DNA from: Prorocentrum cordatum
Lineage: Eukaryota; Sar; Dinophyceae; Prorocentrales; Prorocentraceae
Direction: 5' to 3'
Length of the DNA stretch: 64,000 nucleotides
Assembly: GCA_963575745.1 (NCBI GenBank)
Contig: CAUYUJ010012202.1
Location: forward strand, 247,001-311,000
How positions within the stretch are numbered: position 1 is the stretch's first letter; every line of letters begins with the position of its first letter. The position numbers and the translations under genes are program-made. The notes under the pieces are model-generated. The model was not told the DNA's origin, made no database searches, and saw nothing but the letters and a program-made list of their open reading frames with translations. Of the stretch, positions 33,265 through 42,600 are shown one piece after another.

Positions 33265-34600
33265 TGCTGCGAGCTGCGCAACCGCCGCCATTTTCGTGGG
33301 CTTCCAAGGAGTCCTGCGTTGGGCTCTCGTCGTCGTCCCCACCCTCCTGCGTTCAATTCTCGTTTGGGATTGAGCACTGCCGCTCCTGTCTTTCCGTCTC
33401 TCTCCTGACTCCTCCTGCATCCTGCATTATCCCTCCGATTTGCCTCCGAACTCCTACCCCCTCCTCCTCCTCCTCCTCCTGCTCCTCCTCCTCCTCCTCC
33501 TCCTCGTCCTCCTCCTCCCCCTTCTCTCTGCCATTCCTGGGGGCTGAAAGTCCCAGAATCTCGCCACTTTCGTCGGCTTCTGGGACTCACAGCAGAGTCG
33601 TGTCTAACGCAGATCAGATTAAACCTAGCCGCTCCCTGGGAGCTGCGAAATGCAAAGCCGTCGCCATTCGTGGGCTCCTCGGAAGTCCAGCGGAATAATG
33701 TCGCACGCAAACCCAAATTAGACCTCGCCGTCCTTTGGAGGCTGCGGGCTACGAAAGCGTCGACACTTTCGTGGATTCCTTGGAGGCGCGGCGGAGCGGT
33801 CCTACGCAAAATCAAACAAGTGGCACGCGTGCCCTAACTGTTGCACGATGAGCCGCGGCCCAGGGGGGAGAGAGGCGGAGCCAGGGGTGAGGGCTTTTTG
33901 GGAGGTCTGGGGCGGAGCCAGAACGGGAAGGGCCAGGGCCTGGGGGGAACGAGCGAACCACGCGGTTAGAGGTCTCTGAATTCTAGAACACAACCGTGCT
34001 GCCCAAAAGGAGGTCCGGAACATGCGGGAAAGGGCCACGGCCTAACGGGGACAAGCTAGGGGCGGAAGGCAGGGGTGGGCGAGGACTAACGACCACGAGC
34101 GACGACGAACAAAATTAAAGAGGTCCGGAGCAGGGGGAAGAAGGCCACGGCCTGAGAGGGGGCAGGCCAAGGGCAGGGGTGGTGGGCGGGGGCGCGGGGC
34201 AGGCGGGCGTGGCCCTGGACTGGGGGGGAGAGGGCCACGGCCTGATGGGGGGCAGGCCATGGGCCAGGGGGAAGGGGGGCGAGGACGAACGACCACAAAC
34301 GAACGAGAACAAACGAACGAACGAAAAAGAAGAGGTCCGAGCTCCAGAACACAGCTGCGCAACATAATGAAACCTCACCGTCCCCCCGGGGGCTGCGAGT
34401 TGCGGAAGTGTCACAGCTTTCGCGGGCTCCAAAGAGGTCACAAGGAATGGTGTTTCACGCAAGCGCTGATTGGACCTCGCCGTCGCTTGATCCACGGGGG
34501 GGCTGCGAGTTGCGACTCTGTTCCCACTTTCGCGGGCTGCTGGGAGGTCGAACGGAGCGGCGTAACTGGATGCGTTCGGACCGCAGAAACTTCCAGCAGC
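33265..34600. repeat. dispersed ~115-bp repeat family
   Basis: The core GGCTGCGAGYTGCG, then CACTTTCGYGGGCT and a nearby GACCTCGCCGTC recur near 33270, 33630, 33745, 34390 and 34510, interspersed with CTCCTC and GGCCAGGGCCTGGGG repeats (33440-33520, 33850-34280). No gene. Confidence 0.65.
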
Positions 34601-34669
34601 TGCACTAGCTAGTGGAAGGAAGACGACTCTGGTAAACAGAAACCTCGCAGAAAGATCAGCGGGGGCTCG

Positions 34670-35015
34670 GTTGCACGGCGACATTTGCGCCGTCGGCCGC
34701 GTCGGCGGGCGGGCCGCCGCCGCCGGCCGCGTCTGCAGGCCGGCCGTCGTCGGCCGCTCCCGAAGGGTCGGCCGCGAAAGTTCCAACTGAAGACGAAGTT
34801 CCCGTCCGGTGCGCGCTGCCGTCGCTGTCGGCCGTGTCTGCGGACAGGCCGCCGCCGGTTGCTCCCGAAGCGTTGGCCGCTTCAGCGATCGGCGGCCATG
34901 GGCCGCCGTCAGCCGCTGGCCGCCGTCGGCCGCGTCTGCGAACGGGCCGCCGCTGTCGGCCGCGTCTGCGGGCGGGCCGCCGTCGGCCACTCCCCGAACG
35001 TCGGCTTCCGCGGGG
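34670..35015. repeat. GGCCGCGTCGGCGGGCGGGCC-type repeats
   Basis: Repeated GC-rich units around GCCGTCGGCCGCGTCTGC keep all frames open; no protein is supported. 35015-35575 is unique GC-rich sequence with a GAGGC run near 35490 and no gene seen. Confidence 0.6.
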
Positions 35016-35578
35016 AAATTCCAGTTGAAAGGCTCCAGGCACGCGATCATCAGGCCCACGGGAGGGTTACCATTGCGCCTGGCCTCCGTCGATGTCCATG
35101 CGTTCGCCCAGCCGTGGCCGTTGGGTGCTTCCGCGTCGGCCGCCTGGATGGTCGCGTAGAACTCCGTTTCTTCGAATGCGAGCGCAGGTCCGATCCACTT
35201 CCCGGAGGAGAATCATTCGCCAAACCGTCGCCCAGAGCCACCGCCGAGCCAAGGCGTCTCCTACAAGCGGCACCTCCACGTTGCTATTTTACTTTTGGTT
35301 CTTCAACCGATACCCAGCCCAGGCATGGGGCGTGAATGCCGGCCTGGCATGTCCGCTTGGCTGAAGGCCTCGCCGGGTGGTCGAGGCGATGACAGGAAGC
35401 GGGAATCGGGGTAGGTGCAGTCGCCGGTTTGAGCCAGATGCGCCGCGCATGGCAGACGAGGGCGAATCGGTAAAGGGGACAAAGCGGTGAGGCGAGGCGA
35501 GGCGAGGCGCGCGCGTCCGCCGGCCGGTGCCTGGCGGGGCCCCGGGGGCCGGCGCGGGCGGGCCTGGGCCCGTGGTAG

Positions 35579-36290
35579 TTAGACGTTGGAGTAAGCAATG
35601 AAGACGTTCCCCAGCGACTGCCAAAATTCAGTGTCTGCTGCAAGTTTCACCCAATTTGTTGTGATATACCCGGCAGTAGTGTAGTGTATGAACTGTGTGA
35701 TGTCGTCGCTCCAGCGTTTTCGCTGTCCATAATGTCTGCGGCAAGCTTGACGTGGGTCATGGGCGTCGGGGTTCCAGGCTGCAGCGAGCCAAGTCCATCT
35801 CTGGCGGGACTGCGTTGCTATGCGTCCTGCCCACCGCCGTTTCCGCTTGTGGTACAACGTCGTCCAATATTCCAAATGAGAGCGCGTTGCCCGATCCATA
35901 GCTGCATGGGTCGCTCTGCGTATGAACTCGCCCCACGGTTCGAGGTCAGAGTCGTCGTCGGCGTCGTCGAAGTTAAGATGCCGCTGGATGTTGTTGGAGT
36001 TTGTTTGTGGTCCGTCGTCGGGCTGCTCTGTCGGAGCTGACCCCGTCGTCGGTTGGTGTAGTCTGGTTGATCACTCGTCGTCTGGGGGTGTTCACGATGA
36101 GACGTAACATGCGTCTAGGGGCATGTCCTTGGTGAGCGTCCACGAGGTGCAGCCATACATGACAGCAGGTGTCAGCGTACCATTGAAAAGTCTTAGACTG
36201 CTATGGAGAGGATACCGGCTGCTTGTTAGTTCGTCGCGGAGCTTGTTGAACGCGTCCCATCCCATGGCAATTCTGTTGGAAAGCTTAGAT
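35579..36290 (-). pseudogene. 3' end of a non-LTR (LINE) retrotransposon ORF
   Basis: Three successive minus-strand frames give the C-terminal part of a LINE RT protein: RIAMGWDAFNKLRDELTSSR, YPLHSSLRLFNGTLTPAVMY and GCTSWTL (about 36.28-36.10 kb); then RRMLRLIVNTPRRR; then DDDSDLEPWGEFIRRATHAA and, from 35899 down, RRWAGRIATQSRQRWTWLAA, RKRWSDDITQFIHYT and the stop near 35579. The motifs R-L-F-x-x-x-x-T-P-x-x-x-Y-G, RRMLR and W-x-GR/H ... W-x-DD-I are characteristic of this region downstream of the YADD box. At least two frame shifts and loss of everything upstream make it a dead 5'-truncated copy. Confidence 0.8.
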
Positions 36291-36540
36291 TAGTCGTAGA
36301 CGGAGCGGCGAGAGGGAGGCCGAATAATCAGCGAGAGAATGAACGCGCGCGAGTAGAGCGAGAGAGGGGGCACGAGGGGAGGGGGAAGGACAAGCTAGGT
36401 GCGCCCGCGTCATATCTGACGTCCTACCCCTCCCTCCTATCCCTTACCATGGCATAGATCTCCTCTCTATTCGCACAGTCGGATATCGCAGCATGGCATA
36501 GCATTGCATAGCATAGCATGGCAGCATGGTGATGAACATC
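36291..36540. other. spacer with AGCAT-type pentamers
   Basis: GA-rich sequence followed by GCATGGCATAGCATTGCAT-type repeats at about 36490-36535. No gene. Confidence 0.5.
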
Positions 36541-36673
36541 AACACGTAGCATGACATAGCATGGCGTGGCGACGCCCCAAGGTGGGGGAAAATCAACGAA
36601 TCGGCACCGAATGTGCAATCACTTCTGATGGTTTCTTTGGGAAGCAATTTTCTACATGTTGAAGCCTTTTTGG
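36541..36673 (+). repeat. left half of dispersed repeat split by copia element
   Basis: GCATGGCGTGGCGACGCC, CGGCACCGAATG and AATCACTTCYGAT correspond to 46048-46167. The other half of this copy resumes at 45808, after the copia element. Confidence 0.7.
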
Positions 36674-36854
36674 TGTGATTCCCGCTCACTCCCCGTGCCC
36701 TTCCTGCTCCTTCCCTGCTTCCCCGCTCTATCTCTCACGCCCGCCTTGTCGCTGCCGTTTCGTTTCAAACTAGGGCCCTTGGCCTTAGAGCTACGCAGAG
36801 AGCTTCGCCGCGCGATTCCTCGACAAACGATATCAGCGATATCCATATATCACA
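36674..36854 (+). repeat. 5' LTR (181 bp)
   Basis: It starts TGTGATTCCCGCTCACTCCC and ends CCATATATCACA, the usual TG...CA ends. It differs from the 3' LTR at two positions (C/T in CGTTTCG and in GAGCTTCG). Confidence 0.95.
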
Positions 36855-36855
36855 G

Positions 36856-36867
36856 TGGTAGCGGAGC
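36856..36867 (+). promoter_or_regulatory. primer-binding site
   Basis: TGGTAGCGGAGC lies one base after the 5' LTR. TGGTA-x-C-x-GAGC is the usual complement of the 3' end of initiator tRNA-Met used by copia elements. Confidence 0.75.
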
Positions 36868-36969
36868 GAGGCTCGCTATCCCGGCCCGCGGGGCCGTATA
36901 CCCAAGACGACGTCCGCGACGTCGCACTACATACTGGAATCGAGGCCCAGCGGCCTCCTCGCGCTGTTG

Positions 36970-37396
36970 CTCAGCGCCTACGCCTACGCCAGAGTCAGCG
37001 ACGCCAGCATCTACGCCAGCGTCAGCGACGCCAGCATCTACGCCAGCGTCAGCGACGCCAGCACCAACGCCAGCGTCAGCGACGCCAGCGACTACGCCTA
37101 CTACGCCTACATCCCTGCCAGCTCCAACGCCAGCGTCAGCGACGCCAGCAACCCCATCTTCTTTCCCACCCTCAGCAGCGACGACAGCTACTTCTCCTAC
37201 GCCTGTGTCAGCGACGCGGCCGGTGTCAGCGACGCCACATACTCTCCTCTACGACGGTGTCAGCGACGCCACATACTTCTCCTACGACGGTGTCAGCGAC
37301 GCCACATACTTCTCCTACGACGGTGTCAGCGACGCCACATACTTCTTCTACGACGGTGTCAGCGACGCCACATACTTCACCTACGACGGTGTCAAG
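36970..37396 (+). repeat. gag leader tandem repeats (24-33 bp)
   Basis: First come units around GCCAGCGTCAGCGACGCCAG (about 36985-37155), then five ~33-bp units GGTGTCAGCGACGCCACATA plus CTTCTCCTACGAC (about 37215-37396). All lengths are multiples of three, so the frame leading into gag stays open and would read as VSDATYFSYDG repeats. No ATG in the gag frame lies between the LTR and 37397, so this may be untranslated leader. Confidence 0.8.
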
Positions 37397-37921
37397 ATGA
37401 CGGAGTTCACACACAACCAGTCAGTGATACCAAGCTGGAATGGAGATCCAGCAAAATGGCGAGATTACAAACAGGAGGTAAAATTGTGGAAGCTCAGTGA
37501 GAATTTGGAAGTGACACAAAGTTTGGCATCGAAGTTAGTCCTGCGTTTGACGGGTACAGCCAGGTCGGCCGCTCTCAATATGACGGAGCAGGAACTCCAC
37601 CCGCCGCCGGACGACGGCATCGAGGATGCGAACGAGAAGAAGCGCGATCGCAACCAGAAGGGCATCGAGAACGTGCTAATGCACCTCGAGGCAAACCTAG
37701 GCCAGCAGAAGCCGGTGCAGAAAGGAGAGACGCTAGAAAAGTTCTTCGAGTCGACTCAGCACCATCGCCGCCGTGGAGAACGCATGACGGATTGGCTCGT
37801 GCGATTCGAGGCGGGACTACAACAACTACGTGAGAACGAGGTTGACCTCACTACGCTTGACGACGTGGCCGGCTGGTTCCTGCCTGCTACGCAAGGCTGG
37901 GCTCACGGCCGAGCGCCGTGA
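37397..37921 (+). CDS. Gag, N-terminal part
   Basis: ATG at 37397 starts MTEFTHNQSVIPSWNGDPAK, then WRDYKQEVKLWKLSENLEV, MHLEANLGQQKPVQKGETLE and RGERMTDWLVRFEAGLQQL. This is the copia-type capsid (UBN2-like) fold: an aromatic-rich start, helices and a conserved W-x-VRF region. The start is chosen because it is the first Met in this frame after the LTR and precedes the conserved part. The frame ends at 37921, but coding quality moves to the next frame at about 37.88 kb, so a one-base insertion is the simplest break. Confidence 0.75.
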   Translation: MTEFTHNQSVIPSWNGDPAKWRDYKQEVKLWKLSENLEVTQSLASKLVLRLTGTARSAALNMTEQELHPPPDDGIEDANEKKRDRNQKGIENVLMHLEANLGQQKPVQKGETLEKFFESTQHHRRRGERMTDWLVRFEAGLQQLRENEVDLTTLDDVAGWFLPATQGWAHGRAP

Positions 37922-39680
37922 GCGCGTCGTGGGCAACTTGCCGGACGAGCACTACTCATTTCAGCGCATCAGGGGCCTGCTGGTGCGCATGTTCCCCGAT
38001 ATCCACACATCTGAACGACGCACAAGCTTGCCGTCACGATCGTGGCCGCAGCGATCAAACAGTAGTTGGCAGCGCTCACCGCCAAGCCGAGCACGTTCAA
38101 CCAACATCGCTGACGAGCCAGAAGACGAGCATGAGGACTCGGAGGACGGCGACGACAACGACACGGAGGCAGACGTCCAGGACATCGTGCGCCAGGAGCT
38201 CGAGGCCTTCAGCGCCGAGCTGGAGCAGTCCAATTACGACCTCGGCGAGGTGTTCGATCGGGACGACTCTGCCAAGGTGGAGGCTGCCGCGGCGGAGCTC
38301 GCCGCGATTCCCGAGGCCATGGCGACCATACGGTCGGCCCGAGAGGCTATCAAGGGCCGCGGGAAGGCTTCGCCCAAGCGCCGGCCCGCGGGCAAGCTAC
38401 AAGGCCGCGTGGACCAGCGCAAGAAGAACTCCAAGTGCTGGGACTGCGGCGAGGCGGGGCACTGGACCGGTGACAAGGAGTGCCCGACACCAGGCGCTCG
38501 AAAGTTCGCCCCAAATTCTAAGCAAAAGGGCGGAGGACGAGGCGGCGGAGGTCGCTCGCACCGCCAGGCCAACATCACCGAGCAGGTCCACGACCAGAAT
38601 CACGTGGAGTTCGGTGACGAAGAAGTGATTCTTCATCCAGAAGGTCCGATTACTCCGCCCCCCGAGACTCTGGTCTCCGAGCGCGTGGTACCAGATTTGC
38701 CCACCATAAACACCACCAACGCTGGCGAGAAGCCCAACGACGACGGCGTCGGCGTGATCGACACTGCCTGTCTCTTCTGCGTTGGCGGGCTCAGCTGGTA
38801 CAAGCAGTACAAGGAGAAGCTCGCCAAGATGGGTCTGGCCGACCAGATCCTGGAGGAGCCAGAGAACGAAGTCTACAGGTTCGGGAACGGCGGCACGCTC
38901 CCGAGCAAGCTGCGCGTCACAGCCCCACTCGTCCTGTGTGGACGCGCTGGTCGCATAATATTCAGCGTCGTGGACAGCCCCACGCTCGGCCTGCTTATCG
39001 GCCGGGACTTCATTCAGCCGAGCAAGATCGACATCTCGCTCTGGCGGGAACAGATCCGCATCGGGAACCATTCCCAGAAGCTCATCACGAGCAGCGCAGG
39101 ACATCCCGCGATCGACCTCCACCCGGAGGACTGGCTCGCCATCAAGGGCGCGGGCCACGAGTTTGGACCGAAGGCTGTTAGTACTAAGAGCATCGCCAAG
39201 CGGCCAGCCCCGAAGCCCACGGTCAACCTCACTACGAAGGCGAGCAACTTGCTCGAGAATATCACGAGACTCATTCCCAAGAAGGAGCTCAATGTACCGA
39301 GACGACTTCAACAGCGACGCGGCGGCAGCTCAAGGCTCATGGCCGCCGTAAGCTCTGCGTTGGTCTGCTGTTCGACGGCGGTCGCGCCGCCGACGTTTGC
39401 TCCAACAATGATTTCGGCTACTACCTGCATCGCCGAGCCCCTCGACGATTGCGTGGCCTGCGGCGCCAAGTCCTATACAGACTGTTGCCACCTCGGGTTC
39501 TGCTCCGAGTGTGTGTTTCGGCAACTCGGTCACGCTGGACATCGAGAACGACAACGACCCGAAGGAGGTCAACATCGTGGAGGAGGAGCAGATGAAGGTA
39601 CGTCGGCTCAAGAAAGGGACAAGGCTGCAGCTGACCGCCGGCAAGCGGTCGGCCATCGTCACCAACAAGAGCGGCGTTAA
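37883..39680 (+). CDS. Gag C-terminus, zinc knuckle and protease
   Basis: The frame that takes over near 37883 reads LRKAGLTAERRERVVGNLPD and IRGLLVRMFPDIHTSE (end of capsid), then an acidic linker. A zinc knuckle follows at 38436-38483 with C-x2-C-x4-H-x6-C spacing (CWDCGEAGHWTGDKEC), longer than the usual x4 before the last Cys. The protease follows: GVGVIDTACLFCVGG (catalytic Asp codon at 38760, D-T-A instead of D-T/S-G), then YRFGNGGTLPSKLRVTAP and LGLLIGRDF. These shape the virion core and cut the polyprotein. Coding quality leaves this frame between about 39.3 and 39.5 kb. Confidence 0.8.
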
Positions 39681-42600
39681 GCCGCACACAGTCAGCCAGG
39701 CGCTCAAGGCTGACCTGGCCAAGTCAACTACGAGCTCGAGCGGAATCTCGAGCAACACCACCATCCTCTACGAGTGGTGCTGCAACCCCGACAGCAAGCT
39801 CAGTGCGAAGTGGACTGAGAGTGGAGGAGCTGCTGTACGTTGCGGTCTTCCTGGATACGACCTCTCTCGGAAGCCCATCGTCGAGAAGCTCGAGGACAAG
39901 ATTCGGAAGAACCTGCGGAAGGGCCAGAGTGCACGGGTCCATGCCGCATTTCCATGCGCGCCATGGACCGCGTTGCAGCGCATCATCCTGAATATCGACC
40001 CCCGCAAGGCTGAGAAGCTGGAAAAGGACCGGAAGTATTCCGCCAGGATGATCGACCTTTTCCTGACGTCAATGAGCCGCCTGCGGAAGGAGTTTGGCAG
40101 CCAGCTCGCGGTCTCCTTCGAGTGGCCGCGCTACTGCGACGGCTGGGATCAGAGGAAGAACTACACCGCGAAGAAGCTGAAGGATCAGCTCCCGCGCATC
40201 ATCGACTTCGATGGCTGCGCTTACGGCCTTCAGACCAGGAACGGGGACGCGATCAAGAAGCCGTGGAGGATTATCACCGACCACTACGGGATCGACAACT
40301 CGCTGCACAAGCTTTGCGACGGCCTACACAAACACGTCGAGGCCCGTGGCAAGCTCGCCAAGGACAGCGAGAACTACACCGATAAGCTCGTCGCCATGCT
40401 GGTCAAGCAGCTTCGCAAGACGAACATGACCGAGCACCGCGAGGCAAACCCCGCGGAACCAACGAGACGGAGAGCCGCGAGGAGGACAGTGCCTGCCCCG
40501 GCAGCCCCCGCAGAGCCAGCCTTGACGGCAGCGGAGGAGCGGACGCTCAAGTCCGCCATACTGCAGCTCCACGTCAACACGGGGCACCCTGCCAACGACG
40601 CGCTGGCCCGGGCCATCCGAGTGACGGGTGGATCCCAAAGAGCGGTCGAGATGGCACTCAACCTGCACTGCGAAGTCTGCGCCGCCCATCGGCGACCCCT
40701 ACCTCATCTACCTGGGAGAATCAAGCTAGATAGGGACTTCAATGATTCCATTGGAGTGGACTTGTTCACTCTCGCCGACTACGCCGGCAATCAGCTGGTT
40801 TTTCTCAATGTGGTCGACCTCGCTTCTGGATTTACATTATGTGGTACAGTTTCTTCAAGACATCCCTCGGTTGTATTCGCGAGGCTTTTGCAGATTTGGA
40901 TTACACCGTTTGGGGCACCACAACGGGTACTTTTCGATGGAGGAGGCGAGTTTGAGAGGGAGTTCTCAAAGGGACTCGAGGACATGGGCTGTCGCCTTAT
41001 GACTACTGCCGCGGCTACGCCGCAACAGAACGCCACCGTGGAAAGGCACGGCGGCATGTGGAAGGTCCACGCCAGGAAGCTGATCGACCAGTTCAGCATC
41101 AGGTTCGATCAGCCCGCGAACGCCCACAAGATCCAGTGGCTGCTCGCCGCTGTCTGCTGGGCTATGAATAGTTCAATCAATGCCAGTGGGTATTCACCGG
41201 CACAGTGGGTACTCGGACGTGGACTTCAACTACCCTATTGCCTGCTGGATAGCGCTGGGAGACTCTCGCTACACGAGAGAGCGGTCTCTGACAAGTCCTT
41301 CTCTGAGAGGATTGCCCTCGTGAAGGCCGCCCAGACGTCAATCCAGCATCTGCGTTTCAACCAGTCCCTATCCCGGGCCTTACTCGCACGATCGCGTGCG
41401 GATGGAGCTCAGCACGCGTCGGATATCTATCAAACGGGGGACCAGATATACTACTGGAGGGGGAACGGCAAGCCTAAGCGCGAATGGGCTTTGCAGTGGC
41501 ATGGACCCGGCATCATCATTGGCTTCGAGGGCACCTCGAACGTATGGGTCAGCCATCGTTCCACCACCGTCAAGGTCAACCGAGGACATTTACGCCACGC
41601 TACTGCCTCAGAGCTCGTGCCCTGGGGACAGGTACTCAACGCCATGAACGGCAATCAGCCACCACCGCCGCCAGGACAACCACCAGCTGACCAGCCCCCA
41701 CCTCCTGACGGACCACAGCCACCGGGACCAGGAGGAGGGGACGAAGGATCACCACATGAAGGAGGAGACTGCGGTGGAGGCGGATTACCACCATCAGATC
41801 AAGGAGGAAATGGAGATACATTCATCGACCTCACGGGCGAAACGCCGAAGAAACGCCCGCGAGTGGACAACGCTCCGCCAGCACTACCACCTCCGCCACC
41901 GGCCATCAAGCAGCACAACTTCGGCAACATCGAAGATACTCCACACAATCGCCGCGCCCATGCTACTCTTGAGTGGATTCGCCGACGGCAAGGAGATGGA
42001 GAATATGCGACCAGTGGGGGCGCCTCAGGCAGCGGTTCAGCACCAGCACCTTCGGGAGGAGATCTTCTGCCAGCGCCTCCAGCGCCTGTTGCTGACTCAG
42101 CTGCTGCCGCTGACCCCGCTCATGACCCCGCTCATGACCCTGCTTATGCCCAAATACAAGCCCAAGAAGACCCAGATCACGCTGAAGATCCAGCTCCAGA
42201 ACCCATCGTGCAACCAGAAGTACATGACGAACAGCCTGAAGAACGTGATGGAACACGACTTCCAACACCAGGAGCTCGACGCACAGAAGCTGATGGACAT
42301 TCATCGGATGCCGACAGCTCCGGATCCGAAGGTCTACGCGACTGGAGCAAGGCCGCGGAGGAGGAAGTTCGCAAAGAAGCCTTTGCCCGCAGACCACAAC
42401 ATCCTGAAGGACAACGCGGCAACAAGGCTCAGCGCCAAGCTCAACAAGAGGACGCACCTCGCGCCCTCGAACGTGACAGGCACGATCATACAGACGACCG
42501 CAGCAAAGCCATTAAGCGCAAGGAATTCTTGGAGAGTCTCAAGGACGACCTACCCAAGTGCTTCAAGAGGCCGAAGGACACACTCAGGACCGACCTCTAC

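Noticed and set aside
36656-37396. Gag starting at ATG 36656
   Set aside because: That ATG lies outside the element, upstream of the 5' LTR.
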